A stretch of DNA of 64,000 bases from Amycolatopsis sp. cg9 (GTDB lineage: Bacteria > Actinomycetota > Actinomycetes > Mycobacteriales > Pseudonocardiaceae): NCBI RefSeq assembly GCF_041346945.1, contig NZ_CP166850.1, positions 1,550,001 through 1,614,000 on the forward strand, given 5' to 3'. The notes below the pieces were generated by a model. That model worked only from the letters and a program-made list of their open reading frames with translations, was not told where the DNA came from and did no database searches. Shown one piece after another: positions 36,555 to 46,175 of this stretch; position 1 is the stretch's first letter, and each line of letters begins with the position of its first letter. The position numbers and the translations under genes were made by a program.

Positions 36555-37232
36555 TCAGGGGGCGACGCGCTCCACGTGCCAGCCGTCGTCCGTCCGCACG
36601 TACCGCAACCGGTCGTGCATCCGGTCCTCCCGCCCCTGCCAGAACTCCACCAGGTCCGGCCGGATCCGCCAGCCGCCCCAGTGCGGGGGCGCCGGGATGT
36701 GCTCCACGTCCGCGAAGCGGCGCTCGATCCCGCTCAACGCGTTGTCCAGCGCGCGCCGCCCATCGACCACACGGGACTGCGGGGACGCCCACGCCCCCAG
36801 CTGCGAACCGCGCGGGCGCTTCGCCCAGTACTCCGCCGTCTCCTTGGTGCCGACCTTCTCCACCTCGCCGCGGACGTGGACCTGGCGCTGCAGCGGGTAC
36901 CAGGGGAACGTGACCGACGCGTACCGGGTCGCGGTCAGGTCGTGGCTCTTGGTCGACGTGTAGTTCGTGTAGAACACGACGCCGCGGTCGTCGAGGCCCT
37001 TGCACAACACGGTGCGCGACGAGGGGCGGCCCTCGGCGTCCGCCGTCGCGAGGACCATCGCGTTCGGTTCGGCGATGCCCGCGGCGACGGCCTGGTTCAG
37101 CCAGCCCTGCAATTGGTCGGTCCAGGTGGCGGCGAGCGCGGATTCGTCGAACGCGGCGCCGTCGTAGGCCACTCGCATTCCCGGAAGCCGTACTACGGCG
37201 TCTTCCACCTGGTCCTCGATTCCCGGCATCAT
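36555..37232 (-). CDS. pdxH: Pyridoxamine 5'-phosphate oxidase
   Basis: A 225-residue FMN flavoprotein making pyridoxal phosphate from pyridoxamine or pyridoxine phosphate. Motifs: P-N-A-M-V-L-A-T-A-D (~55), R-T-V-L-C-K-G-L-D (~72), Y-T-N-Y-T-S-T-K-S (~86), E-Y-W-A-K-R-P-R-G-S-Q-L-G-A-W-A-S-P-Q-S (~130-150) and the C-terminal R-I-R-P-D-L-V-E-F-W-Q-G. GGAGG lies 7 bp before the first of two ATG codons (37230-37232), which decides the start. Immediately followed by the palindromic repeat. Confidence 0.93.
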   Translation of the reverse strand: MMPGIEDQVEDAVVRLPGMRVAYDGAAFDESALAATWTDQLQGWLNQAVAAGIAEPNAMVLATADAEGRPSSRTVLCKGLDDRGVVFYTNYTSTKSHDLTATRYASVTFPWYPLQRQVHVRGEVEKVGTKETAEYWAKRPRGSQLGAWASPQSRVVDGRRALDNALSGIERRFADVEHIPAPPHWGGWRIRPDLVEFWQGREDRMHDRLRYVRTDDGWHVERVAP

Positions 37233-37356
37233 GGCCAAACCTCCACGCCCGGTCGGGGCATCAGTCGACTTCGGCTCTAGGCACGTTAAGGCCTCGCGAG
37301 CTGCAGCGGAACCCACTGAACGGTGACACCCGACACCACGTCGGCGCCATCAGCCC

Positions 37357-37393
37357 GTAACCGCAGGACAGCAAGCCGTAACCCCCGCGTTAC
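37357..37393 (+). promoter_or_regulatory. GTNAC repeats, candidate GlnR site upstream of the NCS1 permease
   Basis: GTAAC at 37357-37361 and 37378-37382 and GTTAC at 37389-37393. The last two are separated by 6 bp (11-bp period), the spacing of GlnR a/b half-sites (GTNAC-N6-GAAAC). They lie 70-105 bp upstream of the permease ATG. The b-site matches imperfectly. Confidence 0.4.
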
Positions 37394-37461
37394 CCGCCGG
37401 ACCAGGATCGATACAGGACGCACCTACCTTCGGCCCGTTCCCCACCACCCCGGAGGCAGGC

Positions 37462-39129
37462 ATGACCGAGACCCTGTCCAGCGCCGAAGAAAGCGCCCCG
37501 CCGAAACGCCGCTACGCCCCGCTCGCGGCCAACGAAAACCGCGAGGACTACTCACTGCGCTTCGCCGCTCATTCGTTCCGGAAATGGTCACCGTTCGTGG
37601 TCGCGACGACGGCGCTGGGCGGTATCGCCTACCTCGCCGATTTCGCGATCGGCGCCAGCATCGTCCTTTCCTACGGGTTCACGTCCGGGGTCCTCGCGAT
37701 CCTCGCCGCCGCCGTCGTGATCTTCGTGACCGGTGTGCCCATCGCGGCCGCCTGCGCGAAGTCCGGTGTGGACATGGACCTGCTGACCCGCGGAGCCGGC
37801 TTCGGCTACTTCGGGTCGACGCTGACGTCGCTGGTCTACGCGAGCTTCACCGTCATCTTCTTCTCCCTCGAAGGCTCGATCATGGGCCAGGCCTTCGAGC
37901 TCGCCCTCGGCATCCCGCTGCCGATCGGCTACCTGCTCGCCACGCTGATCGTGCTGCCGTTCGCGCTCTACGGCATGGGCGCGGTCGCGAAGATGCAGAC
38001 CTGGACGCAGCCGCTCTGGATCGCCGGGCTGGTGCTGCCGTTCGTCGTCGTGCTGGTCCGCGAGCCGGGCAAGTTCGCCGAGTTCGCGCACTTCGCGGGC
38101 ACCGACGGCGCCGGCTCGGGGTTCTCGGCGATCGGGTTCGGCCTCGGCATGGGTGTCGCGCTGTCGCTGATCGGGCAGATCGGCGAACAGGCCGACTACC
38201 TGCGGTTCATGCCCGAGAAGACCGCCGAGAACAAGCGGTCGTGGTGGGCCGCGGTGCTCGCCGCCGGCCCCGGCTGGGTGATCCTCGGCGCCGCGAAGCA
38301 GATCGGCGGGGCGCTGCTGGCGTTCCTCGCGCTCGGCGTCGTCGGGAAGACGCACGCGCTCGAGCCGATCGCGCCGTACCTGGAAGCGGTGAAGCCGGCC
38401 CTCGGCCCGGTCGCGCTGACGTTCGCCGCGCTGTTCGTCGTCGTCTCGCAGATCAAGATCAACACGACGAACGCGTACTCGGGCTCGCTGTCGTTCGCGA
38501 ACTTCTTCTCCCGCGTGCTGCACAAGCACCCCGGCCGCGTCTGGTACGTGCTGGTGAACTGCGGGATCGCGCTCGCGCTGATGGAGTTCGGCGCGTTCGG
38601 CTTCCTGAACAAGATCCTGGGCTTCTACTCGAACGTCGCGATCGCGTGGATCGGCGCGGTGTGCGCCGACCTGGTGATCGCGAAGCCGCTCGGGCTTTCG
38701 CCGCGCTACATCGAGTTCAAGCGGGCCTACCTGCACAAGATCAACCCGGTCGGGTTCGGCTCGATGCTCGTCGCGTCGGCGGTGTCGATCGTGGCGTACT
38801 TCGGCGCGTTCGGGCCGTTCCTGGCCGCGTTCAGCCCGCTGCTCGCCCTGCTCATCGCCATCGTGCTGGTGCCGACGCTCGCCGTCGCGACGAAGGGGAA
38901 GTACTACCTGGCGCGGGAGAACACCGTCGCCACCCCGGACGCCGACCTGCGCGCAACGCACACCTGCTCGACCTGCGGCGACCCGTACGAGCTGCCGGAC
39001 GTCGCGGACTGCGCGAAGCAGGACGGCCCGATCTGCTCGCTGTGCTGCACGCTCGACAACACCTGCCACGACGTGTGCCAGACGACCGGCCCGGTCGCGC
39101 TGGGCCTGCCGGCGGTCCGGACCCCGTGA
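37462..39129 (+). CDS. NCS1/cytosine-permease-like transporter with C-terminal Cys-rich module
   Basis: A 555-residue membrane protein of the nucleobase:cation symporter-1 family: about 12 helices across residues 40-485, with L-T-R-G-A-G-F-G-Y-F-G-S (~106) and the Q-I-G-E-Q-A-D-Y-L-R-F-M-P loop (~240). It would import a nucleobase, allantoin, hydantoin or similar. Beyond the last helix, residues ~495-545 form a cytoplasmic module with C-S-T-C-G, C-A-K, G-P-I-C-S-L-C-C-T-L-D and C-H-D-V-C: at least eight Cys plus His, a likely zinc-binding domain. That tail is absent from ordinary CodB. A hairpin follows the stop. Confidence 0.83.
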   Translation: MTETLSSAEESAPPKRRYAPLAANENREDYSLRFAAHSFRKWSPFVVATTALGGIAYLADFAIGASIVLSYGFTSGVLAILAAAVVIFVTGVPIAAACAKSGVDMDLLTRGAGFGYFGSTLTSLVYASFTVIFFSLEGSIMGQAFELALGIPLPIGYLLATLIVLPFALYGMGAVAKMQTWTQPLWIAGLVLPFVVVLVREPGKFAEFAHFAGTDGAGSGFSAIGFGLGMGVALSLIGQIGEQADYLRFMPEKTAENKRSWWAAVLAAGPGWVILGAAKQIGGALLAFLALGVVGKTHALEPIAPYLEAVKPALGPVALTFAALFVVVSQIKINTTNAYSGSLSFANFFSRVLHKHPGRVWYVLVNCGIALALMEFGAFGFLNKILGFYSNVAIAWIGAVCADLVIAKPLGLSPRYIEFKRAYLHKINPVGFGSMLVASAVSIVAYFGAFGPFLAAFSPLLALLIAIVLVPTLAVATKGKYYLARENTVATPDADLRATHTCSTCGDPYELPDVADCAKQDGPICSLCCTLDNTCHDVCQTTGPVALGLPAVRTP

Positions 39130-39133
39130 AGTC

Positions 39134-39180
39134 CGTGAAGGCCCGGTACCCGCGTCCGCTGCGGGTGCCGGGCCTTCACG
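39134..39180. terminator. 20-bp hairpin containing the TetR stop codon
   Basis: Arms 39134-39153 and 39161-39180 pair with a single T/G wobble around a 7-nt loop. It lies between convergent genes; the stop codon of the minus-strand TetR gene (39176-39178) is inside the right arm. Confidence 0.8.
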
Positions 39181-39886
39181 TTGGCCGGTTTCCCCCCTGG
39201 TCCCCCTCCCGGCTCGACTCCTTCACGTCCGGGGCGGCGCCGGGGTTGCCCGGCATTTCCGAGATCTTTTCCGGCCGCATGATGGCCGCCAGCATCAGCG
39301 CGCGCAGCTCCGCGCCGACGTCTTCGACGGGCAGCGGCGGCTCGTGCGCCTGCCACTCGCGCAGCAGGCCGGTGGCCGCGCCGACCAGCGCGATCGCCGT
39401 CAGCCGGTAGTCGCGGTCGGGCGCGGCGCCGAGTTCGGCCGCGCGCCGCGCCTCCGTCTCGATGAAGGTCGCCCAGCGGTCGACCCAGACCTGGTGCTGC
39501 TCCTCCAGCTCCGCGCTGACGCCGACCGCTTCCACGTAGTTGAGCCGGGGCAGCCGGGGGTCGACGGTGACCGTGTCGATGAAGACGTCGAGCAGCGTGG
39601 CGATGCGGGTCATGGCGTCGGCGTCGGCGACCTCGTCGAGCGCGGCGGTGACGTGTTCGAGCGCGAGCATGTTGATCCGGTCGTGGAGGATGCGGAGCAC
39701 GTCCTCCTTGCCGGTGAACTCCTCGTAGAAGTTCCGCGTCGAGACGCCGGCGTGGCCGCACACCTCGGTGATCTTCGTGTGCCGGAAGCCGGCGGAGGTG
39801 AACAGCTCGAGGCCGGCCGTGAGCAGTCGCTCGCGGCGGTCGGCGCGACGTTGCTCGGGTGCGACGCCGCCGTACGTACGAGCCAC
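39176..39886 (-). CDS. TetR family regulator, divergent from secreted lipase
   Basis: A 236-residue regulator. Helix-turn-helix I-T-E-V-C-G-H-A-G-V-S-T-R-N-F-Y-E-E-F-T-G-K-E (~39-61). The C-terminal ~30 residues are polar and low-complexity, running into the terminator hairpin. It is divergent from the lipase gene across ~90 bp holding a strong promoter, so it is probably that gene's regulator. Confidence 0.86.
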   Translation of the reverse strand: MARTYGGVAPEQRRADRRERLLTAGLELFTSAGFRHTKITEVCGHAGVSTRNFYEEFTGKEDVLRILHDRINMLALEHVTAALDEVADADAMTRIATLLDVFIDTVTVDPRLPRLNYVEAVGVSAELEEQHQVWVDRWATFIETEARRAAELGAAPDRDYRLTAIALVGAATGLLREWQAHEPPLPVEDVGAELRALMLAAIMRPEKISEMPGNPGAAPDVKESSREGDQGGNRPT

Positions 39887-39910
39887 CGGTTGTCTCCTCC
39901 TTCTGAGGGA

Positions 39911-39939
39911 TTGCCAGATCCTACCGGGCTGGCTACTTT
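39911..39939 (+). promoter_or_regulatory. Sigma-70-type promoter of the lipase gene
   Basis: TTGCCA (39911-39916) and TACTTT (39934-39939) with a 17-bp spacer match the principal-sigma consensus well. The start site would fall near 39946, about 30 bp before the ATG at 39976. Confidence 0.65.
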
Positions 39940-39975
39940 GTGAAAACTTCGATTACCAAAGAGCCGGAGGCAATG

Positions 39976-41076
39976 ATGCTTCGTCGGTTGCTGGTCGCCG
40001 TCACCCTCCTTTTCGTGGCCGCGGCGCCGGCCGCGCAGGCCGATCCGGGCGCGGTGCTCTCCGCGCAGCCGACCACGGTGTTCGTCGGCCCGTTCCCGGC
40101 CCCGGTCAAGGCGTGGCACCTCGTCTACCGCTCGACGTCGGCGACCGGCGCGCCGACCGCGGTGTCCGGGACGCTCCTGGTCCCGCCGGTGCCGTGGCTG
40201 CGCGGCGGCCCGCGCCCGCTGATCACGTACGCGGTGGGCACCCACGGCCTCGGCGACCAGTGCGCGCCCTCTTCCTTGCTGGCGCGGGGCGCCGAGAACG
40301 AAAGCGCGCTGCTCGCGCAGGCGCTGTCGCAGGGCTGGGCGGTCGTCGTCACGGACTACGAAGGCCTCGGCACGCCGGGGACGCACACGTACGCGGTCGG
40401 CCGGTCCGAAGGCCACGCGGTGCTGGACGCGGCCCGGGCGGCCTCCCGCGTACCCGGCGCCGGGTTGTCGGCCGCCGGCCCGGTCGGCGTGTTCGGCTAC
40501 TCGCAGGGCGGCCAGGCGGCGGCGTGGGCGGCGGAACTGCAGGCGTCGTACGCGCCTTCGCTGAACGTCGTCGGTGTCGCGGCGGGCGGGGTGCCGGCGG
40601 ACTTGACCGAAGTGTTCCGCTTCAACGACGGCGGCCCGGCCTTCGGCCTGGTCCTGGGCGCGGCCACGGGTTTCGCGGCGGCCTACCCGGACGTGCCGTT
40701 CGAGTCCATCCTCAACGACCGCGGCCGCGAAGCGGTGGCACGGGTCTCGCAGGCGTGCACGATCGAACTCGGCGCGGCGGCGCCGTTCGCGCACCTGCAG
40801 GACTTCGTGACGGTGCCGGACCCGATCCACGACCCGCGCTGGCAGGCCCGGCTGGCGGAGAACTACCTGGGCACGACGGCCCCGAAGGCGCCGGTGTACC
40901 TGTACCACGGAACGCTCGACGAGCTGATCCCGTTCAGCGTCGGGACGGCGTTGCGCGACCGCTGGCAGTCCCGCGGCGCGGCCGTCACCTGGCAGGAGTT
41001 CCCGCTCCTGGAACACATCGGCGGCGTCTCGCTCGGCGGCCCGGCGGCGATGACCTGGCTGGGCACGAAGTTCTGA
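39976..41076 (+). CDS. Secreted lipase (LIP family)
   Basis: A 366-residue exported alpha/beta hydrolase. GGAGG at 39966-39970 best fits the ATG at 39976, giving the signal peptide M-L-R-R-L-L-V-A-V followed by a hydrophobic core and A-Q-A cleavage near residue 22. Nucleophile elbow G-Y-S-Q-G-G-Q (~173-179), an Asp in H-G-T-L-D-E-L-I-P (~318) and His in L-E-H-I-G-G (~350) form the triad. It resembles the secretory (LIP) lipase family. Ends at a perfect 14-bp hairpin. An upstream ATG at 39940 is less likely because it overlaps the promoter region. Confidence 0.87.
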   Translation: MLRRLLVAVTLLFVAAAPAAQADPGAVLSAQPTTVFVGPFPAPVKAWHLVYRSTSATGAPTAVSGTLLVPPVPWLRGGPRPLITYAVGTHGLGDQCAPSSLLARGAENESALLAQALSQGWAVVVTDYEGLGTPGTHTYAVGRSEGHAVLDAARAASRVPGAGLSAAGPVGVFGYSQGGQAAAWAAELQASYAPSLNVVGVAAGGVPADLTEVFRFNDGGPAFGLVLGAATGFAAAYPDVPFESILNDRGREAVARVSQACTIELGAAAPFAHLQDFVTVPDPIHDPRWQARLAENYLGTTAPKAPVYLYHGTLDELIPFSVGTALRDRWQSRGAAVTWQEFPLLEHIGGVSLGGPAAMTWLGTKF

Positions 41077-41081
41077 GGATT

Positions 41082-41124
41082 CCGTTCGCCGGGGACGGCG
41101 CAGGGGGCCTTCCCCGGCGAACGG
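41082..41124. terminator. Perfect 14-bp hairpin between convergent genes
   Basis: CCGTTCGCCGGGGA (41082-41095) pairs exactly with 41111-41124, with a 15-nt loop. It separates the stops at 41076 and 41131. Confidence 0.8.
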
Positions 41125-41130
41125 TGCGGT

Positions 41131-41697
41131 TCAGCCGCGGGCGACCGCGCCAATGAGCCGGGAGTGCCGCGCCAGCAGCTCCCGGTACGTCGTGATGACG
41201 TCGTCGTCGAAGGCGTCCGGCCAGTTCGTCTTCGAATGCCACGGGTACGGCACGCCTTCTTCCTTCCACCGCAGGTGCGACACGCGCCAGGCGTTGTAGT
41301 GCTCGACGAACTGGTGGAAGGAGGCGGGGAAGTCGTCCTCCTCGATCAGGTGGGACTTGGTCGCCAGCAGCTGCTGGACCGCGGCGTTGCGGGGCATCAG
41401 GTCGTGGTCGACCCAGAAGAGCCACAGGTCGAGGTCCTTCTGCGGGACCGGGCGGTCGGCACCGAAGACGTGCGGCCGCCCCAGTGTCGTCAGCAGGTCG
41501 CGGAAGGACGCCTTCCCTTCGTAGATCAGCACGGCGAGCGGGCCGTAGAGCTCCTCGAGCTGCTTCTCGACGTGGGCGAGCCGCGCGGTGAGGCGGATGC
41601 GCCGCCGTTCGGACCGCGCGTTCAGCAGGTTGCTCACGAACCAGCCGACGATCGAGACCGACCCGGCGATGACGGCGACGACGACGGCTGCGTTCAT
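41131..41697 (-). CDS. Single-pass membrane protein with coiled-coil-like region
   Basis: A 188-residue protein: one N-terminal membrane helix (residues ~3-24), then a charged segment S-E-R-R-R-I-R-L-T-A-R-L-A-H-V-E-K-Q-L-E-E-L-Y that looks coiled-coil, and a soluble C-terminal region rich in Trp and His. No family recognised. It ends 26 bp from the urease ureD start side and is in the same direction as the urease operon downstream of ureD, so it could be a trailing gene of that operon or independent. Confidence 0.65.
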   Translation of the reverse strand: MNAAVVVAVIAGSVSIVGWFVSNLLNARSERRRIRLTARLAHVEKQLEELYGPLAVLIYEGKASFRDLLTTLGRPHVFGADRPVPQKDLDLWLFWVDHDLMPRNAAVQQLLATKSHLIEEDDFPASFHQFVEHYNAWRVSHLRWKEEGVPYPWHSKTNWPDAFDDDVITTYRELLARHSRLIGAVARG

Positions 41698-41723
41698 CCG
41701 ACCTCCAGCTTCCCGGCCACAGC

Positions 41724-42425
41724 CTACGGCGACAACGCCTTCAAGGCCGTCACCGCGTCGGGCGCCAGCGAAGTCGTCAGGGTGCCGCCCCCGGCCAGCG
41801 GGGTGCGGGACCACCACTCGCCCGACGCCGCCGGGTGGTCCGGGCCGCCGACCACCAGGTCCGTGGCCAGCACCCGGCGGCCCGCCAGCACCGCCAGGCT
41901 CGCGTCCAGCCCCGCGTCGCCGACCGAAAGCGTCTGGCGCAGCACCGGAACCCCGCCCCGGGTGACCGACTGCGTGGTCGTCAAGGACCCCGGCGCCTCC
42001 CCCGCGCGGCCGAGCACCAGCACCTCCCGGGTGCGCAAGTACGCGTCGGAGGCCAGCTCCCCGCGGAAAACCGCCGTGTGGCGGGCCCGGGCGGTGATCA
42101 CCGTCGGCTCCGGCAGGTACTCCAGCGAGCCGCCCGGCTCCACGACCACGTCCACAGTGGACAACGACGCCTCGCCGTGGAGACCCGGCAGCGCCAAGGT
42201 GGCCGCCACGCCGGACAACCGGAGGGACGCGCCCGGACCCACGTGGACGGTGAGCAGCAGGTCGTCGCCGCCCAGCGGGGAGGTCGCCGAGTTGACCAGG
42301 TGGACCACCGCCGTCGAACCGCGGCCCCGGCGCGGGAACAACGTCAGCGGCGCCATCGAACGCAGCTCGCGCAGGACCGTCCGCGAGCCGTCGAAGCACG
42401 CCGTCAACCGGGCGTGGGCCTTCAC
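41724..42425 (-). CDS. ureD: Urease accessory protein UreD
   Basis: A 233-residue UreD/UreH homologue, the scaffold that binds apo-urease and recruits UreF and UreG for nickel insertion. N-terminal M-K-A-H-A-R-L-x-x-x-F and later [21 protein letters not shown] (~50-75) are typical. GTG start by GTGA overlap with ureG. Last gene of the ure operon proper. Confidence 0.9.
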   Translation of the reverse strand: MKAHARLTACFDGSRTVLRELRSMAPLTLFPRRGRGSTAVVHLVNSATSPLGGDDLLLTVHVGPGASLRLSGVAATLALPGLHGEASLSTVDVVVEPGGSLEYLPEPTVITARARHTAVFRGELASDAYLRTREVLVLGRAGEAPGSLTTTQSVTRGGVPVLRQTLSVGDAGLDASLAVLAGRRVLATDLVVGGPDHPAASGEWWSRTPLAGGGTLTTSLAPDAVTALKALSP

Positions 42426-43111
42426 AGCAGGGAACGGACCCAGGCCGCGACGTCCGGCGCGTCGGGAGTGTCCACAAGGGACTGTGTGATGACCGGCAGC
42501 TCGCCCCGCATCCGGTGCGCGTCCGACGTCATCACCGCCATGTCCGCGTTCACCAGGTGCGCGATGTCGATCTTGTTGATCACCAGCAGGTCCGCCGTCG
42601 TCACGCCGGGGCCGCCCTTGCGCGGCACCTTGTCGCCGCCCGCCACGTCCACCACGAAGATCTGGCTGTCGGCCAGGCCGCGGCTGAACACCGCCGTCAG
42701 GTTGTCGCCGCCGCTCTCGATGATCACCAGGTCCAGGCCGGGGAACTTCTCCTCCAGCCGCTCGACCGCGTCCAGGTTCGCGGTGATGTCGTCGCGGATC
42801 GCGGTGTGCGGGCACGCGCCCGTCTGCACCGCCTCGATCCGCGCCGGGTCCAGCACGCCCGCGCGACGCAGGAAGTCCGCGTCCTCGGTCGTGTAGATGT
42901 CGTTCGTCACCACCGCGAGGTTGATCTCGTCGCCGAGCGCGCGGCACAGCGCCGCGGTCAGCGCCGTCTTGCCGGAGCCGACCGGGCCGCCGATGCCGAT
43001 CCGGTACGCGCGGCCCGCGGTGGGCGCCGCGTCGTAGTGGTCGGGTTCGGCGGCCGTCGGGTCGAAGTTGACCTCGTGGAAGTGTCCGTGGCCGTGGCCT
43101 TCAGCTGGCAA
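42422..43111 (-). CDS. ureG: Urease accessory GTPase UreG
   Basis: A 229-residue SIMIBI GTPase delivering nickel to urease. P-loop [10 protein letters not shown] (~42-51), metal site C-P-H (in T-G-A-C-P-H-T-A, ~98), and G-N/E-S-G-G-D-N-L (~132). The His-rich N-terminus H-G-H-G-H-F-H-E (~6-13) is a likely nickel reservoir. Starts inside the end of ureF (11-bp overlap). Confidence 0.93.
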   Translation of the reverse strand: MPAEGHGHGHFHEVNFDPTAAEPDHYDAAPTAGRAYRIGIGGPVGSGKTALTAALCRALGDEINLAVVTNDIYTTEDADFLRRAGVLDPARIEAVQTGACPHTAIRDDITANLDAVERLEEKFPGLDLVIIESGGDNLTAVFSRGLADSQIFVVDVAGGDKVPRKGGPGVTTADLLVINKIDIAHLVNADMAVMTSDAHRMRGELPVITQSLVDTPDAPDVAAWVRSLL

Positions 43112-43781
43112 AGAGACGCACCTCTTCCTGGTGGTGCCGGGCGTGCGCCTCGGCGAACAGGTCCAACGCGGGCGAGCCCGGCGACGGCAGCGACGCCGGA
43201 TCGTCCCCCGCCACGGCCGCCGCTTTCGAACAGACGGACTCGAGATCCAGGCGCGCCACGACGGCGTTGACCGCGAAAGGATCCAGTCCCAGCAGCCGAA
43301 CGGCCGCGCTCGCCGGCCCGCTCACCGCCAAGTAGGCGACGGCCATCGCGGCGTCGTACGGCGCCCCGCCCGCGACGCCGACCAGCGCGCCCAGCACCAC
43401 CGGGTGGTGCGGTCGCGGGGTCTCCGCCACCAGCGCGTCCAGCACCGGGGACGGCCACGCGATCCGCCCGGCCCGGGCGGTCCCCCGCCCCTGGGCCCGT
43501 GACGCCGCACGCTGCGCGAGCGACGGCGTCCGCGCGTCCAGCTCGGCGTCCAGGAGCAACCAGTGTCCACTGGGGACAGTCCGCGAAGCCGCGTGCGCCG
43601 AAGCCGCCGCGAAAACGGCCGCCAGGAAGCCCGCCGTCCGCAACCGGCCGGACAGGAACCCCGGCAGGTCGCGCACCGAAGTCACCAGTCGCCGGGAGAC
43701 GACTTCCTCCAGCCCGCCACTGTGGACGTGCCCGCCGCCGGGGAAGCGGGAGTCCGCGAGGATCAGCGCCGAGAGGTCCAT
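43101..43781 (-). CDS. ureF: Urease accessory protein UreF
   Basis: A 226-residue helical UreF homologue, regulator of UreG GTPase activity. N-terminal [18 protein letters not shown] (~8-25) matches the conserved L-x-D-S-x-x-P-x-G-x-x-x-H-S-x-G-L-E. ATG overlaps the ureC stop by one base (TGATG). Confidence 0.88.
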   Translation of the reverse strand: MDLSALILADSRFPGGGHVHSGGLEEVVSRRLVTSVRDLPGFLSGRLRTAGFLAAVFAAASAHAASRTVPSGHWLLLDAELDARTPSLAQRAASRAQGRGTARAGRIAWPSPVLDALVAETPRPHHPVVLGALVGVAGGAPYDAAMAVAYLAVSGPASAAVRLLGLDPFAVNAVVARLDLESVCSKAAAVAGDDPASLPSPGSPALDLFAEAHARHHQEEVRLFAS

Positions 43782-45496
43782 CAGAACAGGAAGTACCGTT
43801 GCGCCATCGGCAGTTCGGTCACCGGCTGCGGTTCGATCAGCTCGCCGTCGACGTGCACGGCGAAGCTGTCCGGCTCGACGCGGACGTCCGGGGTGGCGTC
43901 GTTGAGCACCATGTCCGCCTTGGTCCGCGCGCGCATGTCCGACACGGCGACCAGCGGCCGCGTGATGCCGAACGTCTCGCGCAAGCCGCTGTCCAAAGCG
44001 GACGGTGCCACGAAGTGCAGGCTCAGCGCCGCCCCGATGTTCGCCCCGAACATGGGGCGGGCCACGACCGGCTGCGGCGTCGGGATGGACGCGTTCGCGT
44101 CGCCCATCGCCGCCCACGCCGGGAAGCCGCCCTTCAGCACCACGTGCGGGCGGACACCGAAGAACTTCGGCTCCCACAGGACGAGGTCCGCGAGCTTGCC
44201 GACCTCGACCGAGCCGATCTCGGTCTCCATGCCGTGCGCGATGGCCGGGTTGATCGTGTACTTGGCGACGTAGCGGCGCGCGCGCAGGTTGTCGGCCGCG
44301 CCGTCGCCGGGCAGCGCGCCGCGGCGGCGTTTCATCACGTGCGCGGTCTGCCACGTCCGGATGATCACCTCGCCGATCCGGCCCATCGCCTGCGAGTCCG
44401 AGCTCATCATCGAGATGGCGCCCAGGTCGTGCAGGACGTCCTCGGCCGCGATCGTGGTCGGCCGGATGCGGCTCTCGGCGAAGGCGAGGTCCTCGGGCAC
44501 CGACGGGTTGAGGTGGTGGCAGACGACCAGCATGTCGAGGTGCTCGTCGAGCGTGTTGGCGGTGTGCGGCCGGGTCGGGTTGGTCGACGACGGCAGCACG
44601 TTCGGCAGCGAGACGACCTGGATGATGTCCGGCGCGTGCCCGCCGCCGGCGCCTTCGGTGTGGTACGCGTTGATCGAGCGCCCGCCGATGGCGTCCACAG
44701 TGGACTCCAGGAACCCGGCCTCGTTCAGCGTGTCGGTGTGGATCGCCACCTGGACACCGGCTTCGTCGGCCACGGTCAGGCAGGCGTCGATGGCGGCCGG
44801 CGTCGTACCCCAGTCCTCGTGCAGCTTGAAGCCGCCCGCGCCGGCCGCGAGCTGCTCGCGCAAGGCGTCGTGCCGGACGGTGTTCCCCTTGCCCAGCAAC
44901 AGGACGTTGACCGGGTAACCGTCCATGGCGGACAGCATCCGGCCGAGGTTCCACGCGCCGGGCGTGACGGTGGTGGCCTTCGTGCCCTCGTTGGGCCCGG
45001 TGCCGCCGCCGACCAGGGTGGTCAGCCCGGCCGCCAGGGCCGTGTCGACGAGCTGCGGGCAGATGAAGTGGACGTGGCAGTCGATGCCGCCCGCGGTGAG
45101 GATCTTGCCGTTGCCGGACAGCACCTCGGTCGACGGCCCGATGACCAGGGCCGGGTCGACGCCGTCCATCGTGTCCGGGTTGCCCGCCTTGCCGATGCCG
45201 ACGATCCGGCCGTCGCGCACGCCGACGTCGGCCTTGACGACGCCCCAGTGGTCGAGGATCACCGCACCGGTGATGATCAGGTCGGGGGTGCCCTCGGCGC
45301 GGGTCGCCGTGCCCTGGCCCATCGATTCGCGGATGACCTTGCCGCCGCCGAACAGCACCTCGTCGCCGGAGCCGCCGGGCCCCATCGAGCGGTCTTCGGT
45401 GACTTCGATCAGCAGGTCGGTGTCGGCGAGCCGGATCCGGTCGCCGGTGGTCGGGCCGAACAGCTCGGCGTAGCGCTCGCGGTCGATCTGCGGCAT
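43781..45496 (-). CDS. ureC: Urease alpha subunit (catalytic)
   Basis: A 571-residue nickel enzyme hydrolysing urea to ammonia and carbamate. Nickel ligands H-V-H (in I-D-C-H-V-H-F, ~137), the carbamylated Lys in [10 protein letters not shown] (~220), H-T-D-T-L-N-E (~249), active-site flap [12 protein letters not shown] (~275) and V-C-H-H-L-N-P (~322). Full family length. Separate alpha, beta and gamma subunits follow the common bacterial arrangement. Two internal copies of the W-centred GTCC motif are present, at 44693 here and at 43565 in ureF. Confidence 0.97.
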   Translation of the reverse strand: MPQIDRERYAELFGPTTGDRIRLADTDLLIEVTEDRSMGPGGSGDEVLFGGGKVIRESMGQGTATRAEGTPDLIITGAVILDHWGVVKADVGVRDGRIVGIGKAGNPDTMDGVDPALVIGPSTEVLSGNGKILTAGGIDCHVHFICPQLVDTALAAGLTTLVGGGTGPNEGTKATTVTPGAWNLGRMLSAMDGYPVNVLLLGKGNTVRHDALREQLAAGAGGFKLHEDWGTTPAAIDACLTVADEAGVQVAIHTDTLNEAGFLESTVDAIGGRSINAYHTEGAGGGHAPDIIQVVSLPNVLPSSTNPTRPHTANTLDEHLDMLVVCHHLNPSVPEDLAFAESRIRPTTIAAEDVLHDLGAISMMSSDSQAMGRIGEVIIRTWQTAHVMKRRRGALPGDGAADNLRARRYVAKYTINPAIAHGMETEIGSVEVGKLADLVLWEPKFFGVRPHVVLKGGFPAWAAMGDANASIPTPQPVVARPMFGANIGAALSLHFVAPSALDSGLRETFGITRPLVAVSDMRARTKADMVLNDATPDVRVEPDSFAVHVDGELIEPQPVTELPMAQRYFLF

Positions 45497-45497
45497 T

Positions 45498-45803
45498 TCA
45501 GAACTCTCCGGAAAATTCGGTCCGCAAGCCCGGAACGCGGCGGGCCCCGGCGAGCGGCACGAGATCGACTTCGCGTTCGACCCCCGGTTCGAAGCGCACG
45601 GACGTGCCGGCCGGGACGTCGAGCCGGTGGCCGCGGGCGGCGTCGCGGTCGAATTCCAGGCCGGGGTTGACTGCGGCGAAGTGGTAGTGCGAGCCGACCT
45701 GGACCGGCCGGTCGCCGAGGTTGCGGACCAGGAGCCGGACCCGCGGGCGGCCGGGGTTCAGCTCGACCGGCTCGTCGCCGGGAATGATCTCACCTGGGTG
45801 CAT
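45498..45803 (-). CDS. ureB: Urease beta subunit
   Basis: A 101-residue beta subunit: [17 protein letters not shown] (~3-19), [16 protein letters not shown] (~31-46), [10 protein letters not shown] (~64-73). One base separates its stop from the ureC ATG, so translation is coupled. Confidence 0.95.
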   Translation of the reverse strand: MHPGEIIPGDEPVELNPGRPRVRLLVRNLGDRPVQVGSHYHFAAVNPGLEFDRDAARGHRLDVPAGTSVRFEPGVEREVDLVPLAGARRVPGLRTEFSGEF

Positions 45804-45815
45804 CCGTCCCCTCCC

Positions 45816-46118
45816 TCACACGATCGGGTCGTGCACGGTGACGAGCTTCGTGCCGTCCGGGAACGTGGCCTCGACCTGCACGGAATCGACCATCTCGGGC
45901 ACGCCGTCGAGCACCTGCGCCCGCGAGAGCACGCTCCGGCCGCTGGCGACGAGCTCACTGACCGTGCGCCCGTCCCGGGCCCCTTCGAGGACGTGGTCGG
46001 TGATCAGCGCGACCGCCTCGGGGTAGTTCAACCGGACGCCGCGGTCCAGCCGCTTCCGCGCGACGTCCGCCGCCACGTGGATGAGCAGCTTGTCGCGCTC
46101 CTGCGGGCTGAGGTGCAT
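45816..46118 (-). CDS. ureA: Urease gamma subunit
   Basis: A 100-residue gamma subunit: [13 protein letters not shown] (~1-13), [11 protein letters not shown] (~30-40), [20 protein letters not shown] (~80-99). First gene of the operon ureABCFGD, 12 bp before ureB. Confidence 0.96.
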   Translation of the reverse strand: MHLSPQERDKLLIHVAADVARKRLDRGVRLNYPEAVALITDHVLEGARDGRTVSELVASGRSVLSRAQVLDGVPEMVDSVQVEATFPDGTKLVTVHDPIV

Positions 46119-46159
46119 CCGCTAGGTCTATCACCCGGACCACGGCGGCGCCTGGTTCG

Positions 46160-46175
46160 GAAACATACCTTTAAC
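46160..46175 (-). promoter_or_regulatory. Candidate GlnR half-site pair before ureA
   Basis: GAAAC (46160-46164), 6 bp, then TTAAC (46171-46175): the b-site/a-site spacing of GlnR boxes, one mismatch in the second. About 42 bp upstream of ureA. The whole gap 46119-46407 (289 bp) holds the divergent promoters of ureA and the second citrate synthase and no supported gene. Confidence 0.4.
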
